From positions 496,001 to 560,000 of the forward strand of contig NZ_KQ758617.1 in NCBI RefSeq assembly GCF_001457035.1: DNA of 64,000 nucleotides, given 5' to 3'. Under the pieces are notes generated by a model. That model made no database searches, was not told the DNA's origin, and saw only the letters and a program-made list of their open reading frames with translations. The DNA is from Fictibacillus enclensis (lineage in GTDB: Bacteria > Bacillota > Bacilli > Bacillales > Fictibacillaceae). Both the position numbers and the translations under genes were made by a program. Shown here in pieces: positions 1 through 8,851 of this stretch (positions are counted from its first letter, which is position 1; each line of letters begins with the position of its first letter).

Positions 1-1524
1 CTCACCATGGCCACCAAACAATTTAGCCAATTGGGCGTAGTCAGGATTTGTGAGCAACGTCCCGGAAATTCGCTCAGGATACTCGCGTTCTTGGTGCATC
101 CGAATGGTGCCGTACATATTGTTATTAAAGACTAACGCGATAACAGGAACCTTATAACGAACGGCTGTTTCAAATTCTTGCATGGTCATCATAAAACCGC
201 CATCACCGGATAAGGAAACCACAACACGATCGGGATGTGCTAATTTAGCTCCAACTGCAGCGGGAAAACCATAACCCATGGCACCATTTGTCGGGCCAAT
301 ATAGGTTCCAGGTTGTTCAAACTGGTAAAATTGGTGTAGCCAGCCACAAAAGTTTCCTGCATCGTTTGTTATAATGGCATCTGCAGGCGTTAGACGCTGA
401 AGATCGGCTAAGAGTTTCTTCATATTTAATTTGCCACTTTGATCTAATTCGTCATGAATCCATTGACCGTACAAACGGCGACGCTCGGAAATCCAATCCA
501 GACGTTCTTTTTTAGTTTCTGGTTGATATTGGTTAGAAGCTTCAACTAACGCATTTAGTGCTTCTCCTGCATCTGCTACAATACCAAGAGCTGGATTATA
601 TACTTTACCGATACTATTTGGGTCAATATCAATATGAATAATCGTTTGCTCCTTTGAAAATAACGAGTACCCTTGTGTGACAATTTCTGAAAAACGCATC
701 CCCACTGCCACAATCAGATCAGCAGTTTTCACTGTTTCTAATATATTCTTAGGCGTACCCAGTCCAATATGGCCTAAATACTGCGAATGGTGGTTTGGAA
801 ATACATCATGGCGGCGGAAAGACGATAAAACAGGTAAAGCCATGGATTCCGCAAATTGAATCAATGGTTCGTGTGCGCCGCTACGAACTACACCGCCACC
901 AGCAATCATAATAGGATGCTTGGCCTGAGAAATGAGAGAAAGTGCCCGAGCCACTTCATCTTTGCCTGGAGCTGGCTTTGGAATAGTGATGACTTGGCCT
1001 ATTTCCATTTCCACTTCTGCATCGATGACATCCACTGGCAATCCGACCACAACCGGACCCGGTCTACCGCTTTTAGCAATCCGAAAAGCCCGTTGAACCA
1101 GCTCCGGAATTCGATGGGTGTCCGTAATTTCAATGGTCCACTTTGAAATCGGTGCAAAAAAGTTTTCTTGATTGACCTCCTGGAACCCTTCCCGTGTCCG
1201 AAAATGACTATGTACTTGTCCTAAAAACACCACCATAGGGGTTGAATCTTGCATAGCGGTATGGACACCGATAGAGAGGTTCGCTCCGCCTACACCTCTT
1301 GTAGCCATACAAACGCCGGGCTTATTGGTTGCCTTCGCATATCCTTCTGCCATAAAACTGGCTCCGCCTTCGTGGCGAGCGGAAATCAGGTTTATTTCCT
1401 CCGTTTCATAGATTGCATCTAATACACTTAGATAGCTTTCACCTGGCACACAAAAAACTTGATCCACGCCTTCTCTTCGAATACATTCAACCACCGCTTG
1501 AGCACCAGTCATTTTCTTTTTCAT
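1..1524 (-). CDS. ThDP-dependent enzyme, acetolactate synthase-like (3' end outside window)
   Basis: Thiamine-diphosphate enzyme of the acetolactate synthase/benzoylformate decarboxylase superfamily. 508 codons are visible; the C-terminus lies beyond base 1. Read from the ATG at 1524, the N-terminal pyrimidine-binding domain has the conserved catalytic Glu at about residue 52 (ARHEGGAS). A central domain follows, then the ThDP/Mg2+ motif GDGGF...NNNMYGT near residues 440-480. Because the Glu is present, it is not a glyoxylate carboligase, which lacks it. The start overlaps the stop of the upstream GntR gene (ATGA), so the two are translationally coupled. Context suggests a decarboxylase or carboligase in a catabolic route rather than the biosynthetic IlvB, since no ilvN or ilvC is adjacent. 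The substrate cannot be told. Confidence 0.88.
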   Translation of the reverse strand, partial: MKKKMTGAQAVVECIRREGVDQVFCVPGESYLSVLDAIYETEEINLISARHEGGASFMAEGYAKATNKPGVCMATRGVGGANLSIGVHTAMQDSTPMVVFLGQVHSHFRTREGFQEVNQENFFAPISKWTIEITDTHRIPELVQRAFRIAKSGRPGPVVVGLPVDVIDAEVEMEIGQVITIPKPAPGKDEVARALSLISQAKHPIMIAGGGVVRSGAHEPLIQFAESMALPVLSSFRRHDVFPNHHSQYLGHIGLGTPKNILETVKTADLIVAVGMRFSEIVTQGYSLFSKEQTIIHIDIDPNSIGKVYNPALGIVADAGEALNALVEASNQYQPETKKERLDWISERRRLYGQWIHDELDQSGKLNMKKLLADLQRLTPADAIITNDAGNFCGWLHQFYQFEQPGTYIGPTNGAMGYGFPAAVGAKLAHPDRVVVSLSGDGGFMMTMQEFETAVRYKVPVIALVFNNNMYGTIRMHQEREYPERISGTLLTNPDYAQLAKLFGGHGE

Positions 1525-2213
1525 GTTTCGTTCACTCCTTGTTTGTTCTCTTTGCAAAACGAGAGGGTACGTCGTATATGGTCACGCATCGCTTCTTCAG
1601 CACCATCCGGATCGTTTGAACCAACTTTGGTAAATATTAAATGATGCTCTTCATAGGCACGGTCAAGTTCATTGACATTAGCTAATGCGTGCTTTCTAAC
1701 GACATTAGCAAAGGCCTTTAGGGAAGTTATCTGTTTTTCGATATAATCATTTTTCGCTGCCTTGATAATGAAGTGATGGAATGCTTCATTACTTTTCCTT
1801 AATCCATCGCTGTTTTTAGCCACCGTATAAACTTCCATTTGTTCTATGATGGTACCCAGCTGTTTTTTTTGCTCCTCTGTAATCTTGGACGCGGCCAAGC
1901 GGGCAGCTACTCCCTCAAGCGAGGATCTCGCTAACGTGATCTCTTCCACCGACTTCATAATTTGGGTGGAAACAAAGGTACCCCTTCTTGGACGAGTATA
2001 GACCAACCCTTCCAATTCCAGCCTGCGAAGCGCTTCTTTTATAGGAGTTGTACTAACGCCCAATTGTTCCGATAACGCTCGTTCTTTTAAATGCATTTCT
2101 GGTGAAAGTTGTTCAGACAAAATGCCGTTTTTAAGCGTTTCATAAACAACGTCTCTCACTGAACGCGTTTGTTTATGTATGGTTTCATTCATCTTGAAAT
2201 TGTGAGCATTCAT
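1521..2213 (-). CDS. GntR family transcriptional regulator (FCD/FadR subfamily)
   Basis: DNA-binding repressor or activator of about 230 residues. The N-terminal winged helix (about residues 10-75) contains the typical GntR pattern with TPIKEALRRLELEGLV followed by the wing RPRRGTFVS. The C-terminal all-helical FCD ligand domain (about 85-215) has spaced acidic and His residues that normally bind a metal and a small acid. The start at 2213 is chosen because AAAAGGAGA sits 8 bases upstream; a longer ATG at 2240 would place that ribosome binding site inside the gene. It is the first gene of a two-gene operon with the ThDP enzyme. It probably controls its own promoter and the amidohydrolase promoter through a shared box (see 2390 and 5926). 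Confidence 0.9.
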   Translation of the reverse strand: MNAHNFKMNETIHKQTRSVRDVVYETLKNGILSEQLSPEMHLKERALSEQLGVSTTPIKEALRRLELEGLVYTRPRRGTFVSTQIMKSVEEITLARSSLEGVAARLAASKITEEQKKQLGTIIEQMEVYTVAKNSDGLRKSNEAFHHFIIKAAKNDYIEKQITSLKAFANVVRKHALANVNELDRAYEEHHLIFTKVGSNDPDGAEEAMRDHIRRTLSFCKENKQGVNET

Positions 2214-2329
2214 GTTTATCGGTCTCCTTTTTAAAGTCATTCAACAACCAAAAACCTTATCTTCATTGCGTAATCCATGAAAAACTGACTGGATCTAAGA
2301 TGCGAGTATACATATCTTATTTAAATGGC

Positions 2330-2343
2330 TGAAAACGGTGTGA
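2330..2343. promoter_or_regulatory. cre-like CcpA site
   Basis: TGAAAACGGTGTGA matches the Bacillus cre consensus TGWAANCGNTNWCA at all but one position. It lies between the predicted promoter and the GntR start, where bound CcpA would act as a roadblock. That fits a catabolic operon repressed by preferred sugars. Pattern match only. Confidence 0.4.
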
Positions 2344-2389
2344 CTTATATTTTGTTTACTTGTTTTCAACTTTTTAAGAAACTTGAGGT

Positions 2390-2444
2390 CTGATATATCA
2401 GTCTTTTTATTGTAATGGTAAGCTCAGTAAAGTTAAGGTGTCAA
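2390..2444 (-). promoter_or_regulatory. Promoter and candidate GntR operator for the regulator/ThDP operon
   Basis: Read on the minus strand: TTGACA (2444-2439), an 18-base spacer, TACCAT (2420-2415), 13 bases, then the perfect palindrome CTGATATATCAG (2401-2390), which continues into ACCTCAAGTTTC. The same order and spacing recurs at 5926-5980. A palindrome just downstream of the expected transcription start is the usual place for a repressor site. Confidence 0.55.
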
Positions 2445-2693
2445 CTGAATATTTTTTATTTCTTAAATCTTTAAATAAATTAATGCTTAATCAAACAATA
2501 AGGAGTTTTAGAATGAAATTCAAATCAAAAACGGGATTACCGACGATTTAAAATAAATACCCGCCGAATCACAGCACATACATATTGGCTTTTTCCACTT
2601 TCATTGCACTTTAAAATAAGAGTGGGCCAGGAGCGGAACAGGGCTAAACCCTTTGAAGATATTGTTTAGGACATGTTTACTAGATACAAACCT
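2445..2693. other. Intergenic stretch, no supported gene
   Basis: AT-rich DNA upstream of the regulator promoter and downstream of the permease. It contains a 12-codon open frame on the plus strand (2513-2551) with a good upstream AGGAG. This may be the remnant 5' end of a lost gene. No other coding signal was seen. Confidence 0.3.
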
Positions 2694-4031
2694 TCACGAA
2701 ATAAAGTAATTAATGATCGTTAGGAAGGTGGTACTAAACAGCATGAATCCAAACGCATAGCCGGCGTTCATCAATAAACCGATTTGTACAGGTTTCACAT
2801 TCGCCAAACGGCTTATGATCATATTTGCAGCAGAAAAGGGAGAAATCATGGATGCGAGGGACCATGAAATTAATATCACCATCGCATAAATGACCGGTTG
2901 AATTCCGAGCTGTTGCCAGTGAACAGAAGCAGTAAATAGCGTAATGGTCACTAAATGATGAATGCCAAAAAAGGCTATAAACACGACAAAAAAAATAAAG
3001 AGAAAAATGAACAGCCAAATATAACCGAGGGATACACTCGACCAGGCGGGCAGTTGTACCTTCCAATCGAGCCATATAAGGGTATGTGAGAAGAAACCAA
3101 CCGAAATAAATAATAAAGCTTCAAATCGTATATTGGGTAAATCCCGCTTAGCAAAATGACGGAGTCCATGTAAAAACTCTTTCACCGTTCCCTGTAACAA
3201 TGTCCAAGAAGCGGAATAGAAGATACTAAGGAGACAGATGATGGCAATGGTGTTTATCGGCGTTATATACTCTATGAGCAACAAACTGCCGATTAATAAA
3301 CCGTAAAAGGATAATAAATGTACTATTTTAGAATTAAATCGGATTCTGTTACCTGGAGGAATATCTTGTTGCTGTTTTAGTTTCATTAGCCCGGGCATGA
3401 CGGTAGCAAGCAAAATAATACAACATAGCGTTAAGCCAAGCAAAATGAGGGATCCCGGATTTCCCTTGCTATAGGAAATGGCTACTGAAAAAGCAGCAAA
3501 GTAAGGGGTCCAACAAACTGCCAAGTTAAATGAGCGGTTCAGATAAGCGCCATATTTGTTTGGGTTCTCATTCATTCGGCTATCTTTAAACTGGTCAACC
3601 AGCCGTATAGAGGCTAAATTTAAAAAAGAACTCAGAAAAAAATTAACCGCAGAAATGGCATAAATAAAGAATCCCTTGTTTTTTACTGTTAATAGATTCC
3701 TGATTTCCTCTAAGTAATTTCCTTGATCAATAGGTATTTTAAGAAGCGGTATACAAACAAACAATGAAATAAATATGGTATTCGAGTTTAAATGATCAAC
3801 AGCAACGGAATAAGGAATATGATAGTGCCAGGTTAAAAAAATACTCATGATAAAAAACAAACTATAAACAATCCTAGGTATTCCATTGGTACAAAACAGA
3901 AGAATGACAAACATAAAAAGGACGCTAATCCCCAACATGATTTTAATCAAAGAAAAATCAAATAGGGATAATACAATGCTTAACGCAGCGATTACCAGAA
4001 GGAAGCAAGTATGTAGTTTATTTATCATCAT
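2694..4031 (-). CDS. Multi-pass membrane protein, putative permease
   Basis: A 445-residue, very hydrophobic protein with roughly 11-12 predicted membrane segments. Two internal regions look related: one around SSFLNLASIRLVDQ...NRSFNLAVCWTPYFAAFS and one near the C-terminus around HHLVTITLFTAS...ASMISPFSAANM. Such paired hairpin-like segments occur in the ion transporter/anion permease superfamily (DASS, ArsB and relatives). I infer an organic-anion uptake permease for the substrate of this cluster. I do not recognise the family with certainty. It sits between the two co-regulated promoters on the same strand, 263 bases after the Rieske gene. Confidence 0.7.
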   Translation of the reverse strand: MMINKLHTCFLLVIAALSIVLSLFDFSLIKIMLGISVLFMFVILLFCTNGIPRIVYSLFFIMSIFLTWHYHIPYSVAVDHLNSNTIFISLFVCIPLLKIPIDQGNYLEEIRNLLTVKNKGFFIYAISAVNFFLSSFLNLASIRLVDQFKDSRMNENPNKYGAYLNRSFNLAVCWTPYFAAFSVAISYSKGNPGSLILLGLTLCCIILLATVMPGLMKLKQQQDIPPGNRIRFNSKIVHLLSFYGLLIGSLLLIEYITPINTIAIICLLSIFYSASWTLLQGTVKEFLHGLRHFAKRDLPNIRFEALLFISVGFFSHTLIWLDWKVQLPAWSSVSLGYIWLFIFLFIFFVVFIAFFGIHHLVTITLFTASVHWQQLGIQPVIYAMVILISWSLASMISPFSAANMIISRLANVKPVQIGLLMNAGYAFGFMLFSTTFLTIINYFIS

Positions 4032-4122
4032 TCCATCTCCCTCAATTTAAACAAACTCTTGAAGAAAAAAGCAAAGAATGCCATATTTGAATCCAAACAT
4101 GGCTTCCCTGACTCCAGGGCTG

Positions 4123-4140
4123 TTCTAAAAACAGCCTGGA
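4123..4140. other. Hairpin between Rieske and permease genes
   Basis: Inverted repeat around CTGTTctaaaAACAG extending into CCAGG/CCTGG with one bulged G. It lacks a convincing T-tract on the minus strand. It could therefore be a processing or partial attenuation element rather than a terminator within the 263-base gap. Confidence 0.25.
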
Positions 4141-4294
4141 TAAACATTTTTTAGCTGTTCCAAAAGAGGACCGGCTTCCCCTGGAAGACTGATGTTAACC
4201 GAAATTTTTTCATTCCATTCCGAGATAGCGCTTAAGATAAGGTTTTAGTTCCATCTTAAGAAATGAATCATAGGGACACCGCAAACTTGATTAT

Positions 4295-4720
4295 TTATGT
4301 ATGAACAATGATAGAATTGAAGTTGACCGTAACAGGATACGTTTCTACCTGAGCAAGTGCCTTTTCTGATTCCATTATCCCTACAGTTACCTTATAGGTT
4401 TTTACCAAACAGCCATCTGGATCAAATATGGATTTCCCCGTTTTAATATCAAATTCCCAACCATGCCATGGACAACGAAGAATTTCACCCTTTTTTATAA
4501 ATTCAACCTCACCCAATTTCCCTGTGTTTTTTTCCCTACAAACCGTCATGCCACCAACACTCCCTGAACACACCGGTGCTCCTTGATGTGGGCATACGTT
4601 CCGCAATGCGTAAAACTCCCCGTTCACATTGAACACAGAAATTGAACGTCCTTCTATTTCTACCGTTTTACTCTGGCCAACGCCGACTTCGTCAATGGAT
4701 GCCACAACATGCGCACTCAT
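4295..4720 (-). CDS. Rieske [2Fe-2S] domain protein
   Basis: A stand-alone Rieske protein of 141 residues. The cluster ligands are visible: Cys43-x-His45 (CPHQG) and Cys83-x-x-His86 (CPWHG). Extra cysteines at 51 and 61 lie in the loop between them. The size and single domain match the small ferredoxin-type Rieske proteins that feed electrons to oxygenases; no oxygenase alpha subunit is encoded nearby. The gene starts 36 bases after the amidohydrolase stop and is probably co-transcribed with it. The upstream ribosome binding site is weak (AAGGGTG), so expression may rely on coupling. Confidence 0.85.
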   Translation of the reverse strand: MSAHVVASIDEVGVGQSKTVEIEGRSISVFNVNGEFYALRNVCPHQGAPVCSGSVGGMTVCREKNTGKLGEVEFIKKGEILRCPWHGWEFDIKTGKSIFDPDGCLVKTYKVTVGIMESEKALAQVETYPVTVNFNSIIVHT

Positions 4721-4756
4721 GTATCATCACACCCTTCACCAAATCTATTTTATTTT

Positions 4757-5827
4757 TTAATCCAGGTTATACAATGCCCGTGCATTCTCGAAAAAAATAC
4801 GTTTTTTTAACTCCTCCGGTAATTTAGGAAACGACCTGGTCGGAGAATCGAAATCCCAATGCGGATAGTCTGAAGAAAACATAAGAATATTTTTGGCGTC
4901 CATCATTTCAAACATCTGCAAGAGATGCTCCCTATTATCCGGATTTTCTAGTGGTTGAGATGTAATTCGGACGTGCTCAAGAATATATTCACTCGGTCGT
5001 TTTTTAACCCATGGAACTTCTTCCCTCAACGGTTTCCATTCGGCATCTAAACGCCAGAGAAGGGGAGGCAACCAAGCGGATCCGCCTTCCACGAGAACGA
5101 GTTTTAAACCTGGAAAACGTTCAAATACCCCTTCAGTAATAAAGCTGATGAGATGGGCTTGAAATGAGAGCATTAAGCCGGTGTGCCATTCTATGTAAGT
5201 AGTAGGGTATCCAGGTGTCATTATTTCATTAGGACCGACACCTTCGGTTCCGGGGTGAAGGGCGATGGGAAATCCATTGCGTTCACATGCCTCGTATATC
5301 GGGTAATATTGTCTTTGTCCAAAAGGAGCGCGTGCTCCGGAATCCATCATCACTTGTACCATGTGGGGGTGTCCTGCCCAACGATCAATCTCTTTAGCCG
5401 CAGCTTGGGGATCTTGGTGTGCAACTGTGATCGACCCTTTGCAACGGCCATCTTCGTTGTTGTTATCCAACCAGACATCTGCCAGCCAATCATTAAAAGC
5501 GGATGCCACCACCGTAGCAAAATCCGGACTCGGGTATTTTGTCGCAAACGCGCGAGGTAATAATATGGCATAATTTATCCCATATTCATCCAGTAACTGT
5601 TCACGCATATATGATGGATCAGAACATGGATATCCACCGTGGGGTGTTACTGAATCTAATCGGTTTACATGTATGGGATTATCATATATGCCCCTTTTCC
5701 CATTCCCATTAAATCGGCTACGCCAAGGTTCTGACATATACGACTTTATGACATTATAATCGCTTGGATGTGGATGTACATCACAGTCAATAATATCGTT
5801 TAATTTTTTCACGTTCGACTTTTTCAT
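4757..5827 (-). CDS. Amidohydrolase family 2 (ACMSD-like) metal-dependent hydrolase or decarboxylase
   Basis: A 356-residue TIM-barrel enzyme. The N-terminal metal motif DVHPHP (about residues 16-21), a mid-protein metal-type His (HPGTEG) and the C-terminal SSDYPHWD Asp are all present. These are the signature positions of the amidohydrolase-2 family, which includes ACMSD, gamma-resorcylate decarboxylase and related C-C hydrolases. The start at 5827 has GGAGG 8 bases upstream; the open frame continues further up but without a site. It is the first gene behind the promoter at 5926-5980. Together with a Rieske protein, a ThDP enzyme and a hydroxyacid dehydrogenase, it points to degradation of a cyclic or aromatic acid. 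The actual substrate is unknown. Confidence 0.86.
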   Translation of the reverse strand: MKKSNVKKLNDIIDCDVHPHPSDYNVIKSYMSEPWRSRFNGNGKRGIYDNPIHVNRLDSVTPHGGYPCSDPSYMREQLLDEYGINYAILLPRAFATKYPSPDFATVVASAFNDWLADVWLDNNNEDGRCKGSITVAHQDPQAAAKEIDRWAGHPHMVQVMMDSGARAPFGQRQYYPIYEACERNGFPIALHPGTEGVGPNEIMTPGYPTTYIEWHTGLMLSFQAHLISFITEGVFERFPGLKLVLVEGGSAWLPPLLWRLDAEWKPLREEVPWVKKRPSEYILEHVRITSQPLENPDNREHLLQMFEMMDAKNILMFSSDYPHWDFDSPTRSFPKLPEELKKRIFFENARALYNLD

Positions 5828-5925
5828 ACAGCATACCTCCTGAATTTCCCAAAATAAATGACGTATCTTATTCCATTTTTGCTGATGGCCGTACAACATA
5901 TTTTGATAATATTGAAATTTGAGGT

Positions 5926-5980
5926 CTGATATTTCACACTTTATGTTTTTATCATAAATTTGGAAATAAGGTAATGTCAA
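5926..5980 (-). promoter_or_regulatory. Promoter and candidate GntR operator for the amidohydrolase operon
   Basis: Minus strand: TTGACA (5980-5975), 18 bases, TATGAT (5956-5951), 13 bases, then GTGAAATATCAG (5937-5926) running into ACCTCAAATTTC. The box shares ATATCAGACCTCAARTTTC with the one at 2390 at the same distance from the -10. The left arm of the palindrome is imperfect here. This is a strong near-consensus vegetative promoter. Confidence 0.58.
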
Positions 5981-6143
5981 CATTAAATTCAGTATTTTTA
6001 GAATTGTTTTTATTTTGCGTCAATTTTGATTTAAAATCAGGGGAGGTAAAAAATCCTATAGTCAACTTTCAATCGAAGAATTAACCATTGACAGAAAACG
6101 GAAAGGGAAGATATTAACTTAAGTATTTACCGTTTTACGCGTG

Positions 6144-7124
6144 TTATTTTGATAAGACATTGGCATTTACTAGATTTTTTGGGATGTCTCCTAATAAAGC
6201 TGTCAGTAAATTCTCGGCGGCCAAACGGGCCATCTGCATGCGGGTGTGAAAACTGGCACTTCCAATATGCGGGAGTGTTACGACATTGGACAAGGTAAAT
6301 AACGGATGATCCATGGAAACTGGTTCTTGTTCGAAGACATCGAGTCCGGCTGCCCAAATTTCCTTTTCTTTCAAAGCGTCATACAATGCTTCCTCATCGA
6401 CTATACCTCCGCGAGCTGTATTAATCAGCACAGATGTATTTTTCATAAGAGACAGTTCCTTACGTCCGATAAGGTGACGTGTTTCTGGAGTGAGGGGTGT
6501 CAAGATACAGATAAAGTCAGATTCCTTTAAAAGCGTTTCCATGTCAGTATATTGGATACCTAATTGTTTTTCTGCTTCTAGCTTTCGACTGCGATTGTAA
6601 TAAAGAACACGCATATCAAATCCTTTGGCGCGTTGAGCCACTGATTCTCCAATCTGACCTAATCCGATAATACCAAGTGTTGAGCCATATACGTCCTGTC
6701 CCGTAAGCAACATAGGAGACCACGTTTTCCATTCACCCCTGCGAAGAAAATCAGATGATTCCACTATTCGGCGAGATGTGGCCATTAATAACGCAAACGT
6801 TAAGTCAGCCGTTGTTTGGGTTAATACACTAGGTGTATTGGTGACCATGATTCCCCGTTCGGAAGCCGTCTCGATGTCAATGTTGTTATAGCCCACTGCC
6901 ATGTTGCTTATCACTCTGAGTCTAGGGGCATTATCAAGCAAGTCACTGTCGATGTTTTCTGTTAAAAGGCAGTATAATCCATCGGAATCAGCCAACTCCT
7001 TTTGGAGAACAGGCCTTGGGACAGGAATGTCTTCTTCTTCCCACATTCTCACATAACAGACTTCAGCTATCTGTTCTGCCACTTCTTTCGGAATTTTTCT
7101 CGTTATATATACCTTAGGTTTCAC
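6144..7124 (-). CDS. D-2-hydroxyacid dehydrogenase (glyoxylate/hydroxypyruvate reductase type)
   Basis: NAD(P)-dependent D-isomer-specific 2-hydroxyacid dehydrogenase, 326 residues, the usual family length. The dinucleotide motif GLGQIG is near residue 155. The catalytic Arg (NTARGGIVDEEAL), Glu and His (LPHIGSASFHTR) follow in the expected order. It starts at GTG 7124 with AAAGGAG 9 bases upstream. It reduces a 2-oxo acid such as glyoxylate, hydroxypyruvate or a related compound. It has its own upstream gap without the shared operator, so co-regulation with the rest of the cluster is not shown by sequence. Confidence 0.88.
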   Translation of the reverse strand: MKPKVYITRKIPKEVAEQIAEVCYVRMWEEEDIPVPRPVLQKELADSDGLYCLLTENIDSDLLDNAPRLRVISNMAVGYNNIDIETASERGIMVTNTPSVLTQTTADLTFALLMATSRRIVESSDFLRRGEWKTWSPMLLTGQDVYGSTLGIIGLGQIGESVAQRAKGFDMRVLYYNRSRKLEAEKQLGIQYTDMETLLKESDFICILTPLTPETRHLIGRKELSLMKNTSVLINTARGGIVDEEALYDALKEKEIWAAGLDVFEQEPVSMDHPLFTLSNVVTLPHIGSASFHTRMQMARLAAENLLTALLGDIPKNLVNANVLSK

Positions 7125-7383
7125 TTTTTTGAGCTCCTTTCATCCATTATGAAGATAGATTTATAGCCAGCATGTTCAATCTGTTAACGCTAATTTTGTT
7201 AACTAGTTGGATGAACAGTCATTAGTGATCATTTTGAACTCGTACCGGTTCGACAATAATCTTCTATGCAAGTTCCAGATCTCCTTCAGATAAAAAAATT
7301 TAACATCATGACATAACTGCTCCTTTCTACCCTTTATAAGGTTGAGAAAAGATGATATGAAATATGATAAGAATTTTCCAAAG

Positions 7384-8390
7384 TTACAAATATAATGGAG
7401 ATGCCAGTATGATTAACACTGAAACCGAACGACTGATAACAGAAGAGCCATCTTCGCTTACGGATGCCGCCCGGGATTGATTGGTAAAGAGAATATGCTG
7501 ATCGATGCCAATGGCGAATTGTTCATTAGGATGTGGAAGATGACGTAAAGAGACATCAAGACAGGCGGCATAAACGGGTTTGACGCGTTTCTTCCATGTA
7601 TCTAAGGATGTTTCTTCCGCTCCTCCCACTAAGGAGGACGTTTGTTCAGGACCAACGGTTGAAATCACGTAGGAAGCATCAAGTTTCTCCCCGTTATTTA
7701 GGGAAAGGATAAACTCGTTTTTTTTTACAGAATCTACGGATTGATGATTCATAACAATTACACCAGCGTCGATGGCCAATGTTTTTAACGCATCAGCCAT
7801 GGTTTGCCATCCACCTTCAATGTACAGCACTCCTTTTAATCCTTTTTGCACCCGGGCAAGCACATTTTTGGCTCTCAGTCTTTCCGGTTCAATGCAATAG
7901 GTGGATGTTCTGCATAAAGCGTAAAATGTATGTCTGACCATGGGATCGGTTATTTCAGTCTCTGCCCATTCACGCAGGCTTATTGTGCCGACCGCTTCCC
8001 GTATTAATTTGGTAAGTTTCATCATCACTTTGCCAAATTCCATTATGCCGATCCAGGAAAAGAGCTTTGTGAAAAAAAAGGGAAGAAAGGTGATGGGGCA
8101 GTGGAAGGATGGACTGTTTCCAAATGCCGCTTTCCTTCGTTCCTGGCATTCCTCCGTAAGGTTTAATTCTAAGTTCATGCAATATCGCTTCCGCTTCGCC
8201 TCCTTTATAAAGAGCATGTGCCCCGAGATTTAGATAAGCCCCTTTTTTCTTCACGGTTTGTGCCCGGCCTCCCACGTCTTTTCCTTTTTCAATAATAACA
8301 GTGTGAATACCGGCTTTTGCCAAGTTAAACGGCTGCCGTCAGCCCGGAAAGCCCTCCGCCAATGATGCTATTTTTTCAATATAAAATACC
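7384..8390 (-). pseudogene. Decayed FAD-dependent oxidoreductase (phytoene desaturase-like)
   Basis: Pieces of one flavoprotein lie in different frames. The FAD motif IIGGGLSGLTAAV near 8340-8380 is followed at once by a stop and a frame change. The next frame gives LAKAGIHTVIIEKG and DVGGRAQTV (to about 8150). A second shift leads to the frame with SLFSWIGIMEFGKVMMKL-like sequence and a long middle domain ending near 7400. The last 18 or so residues look out of frame and about a third of a normal C-terminus is missing. At least two frameshifts plus 3' truncation make a functional product very unlikely. Confidence 0.8.
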
Positions 8391-8507
8391 TTCTTTCTGT
8401 TTTATAAATAAGACGAGAAAGAAGGGATCGTTGTGACACAAGAAGGAAACTTTTTTCGAGGTACGGGTAAACTATACCCATCAATCATATTGAACGGAGT
8501 GTGGATT

Positions 8508-8771
8508 ATGGAGATACACGGAAACATTCTTTTGGGAGATCTGGATCAGGGGACAAACGAGTTTTCACTGCAGCAGGTAAAACACTTTATGACGCAATCG
8601 ATACTATCTTCTTCTCAGCTCGAGAAACTTTACAACTATTTGCAAAAACACCAGAATGATGCAGGGGGCCAGGTGATCTCGCTGTATGATTCTATGCTGG
8701 TGAGACTAAGCCAGCAGGAAATCAGTATGCTGTTGAAGGATTTGGAGAACATTCAGTCGCATTATCATTGA
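8508..8771 (+). CDS. Small hypothetical protein, 87 residues
   Basis: Soluble, Gln-rich, mostly helical sequence (LQQVKHFMTQS, SQLEKLYNYLQ). The start at 8508 is preferred because GGAGTG lies 8 bases upstream. An in-frame GTG at 8433 would add 25 residues with a poorer site. I recognise no family. It stands alone between the decayed oxidoreductase and the symporter. Confidence 0.55.
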   Translation: MEIHGNILLGDLDQGTNEFSLQQVKHFMTQSILSSSQLEKLYNYLQKHQNDAGGQVISLYDSMLVRLSQQEISMLLKDLENIQSHYH

Positions 8772-8851
8772 TAAGCACTTCTGTTGGAGGAATGCTTCGT
8801 TTATTGTATAGTAATCCTATGATTTAACTATGAATAGTGGAGGGAATAGAA

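Noticed and set aside
856-1146. Open frames on the plus strand within the ThDP enzyme gene
   Set aside because: They are antisense shadows. The minus strand encodes an uninterrupted, recognisable protein with ThDP motifs.
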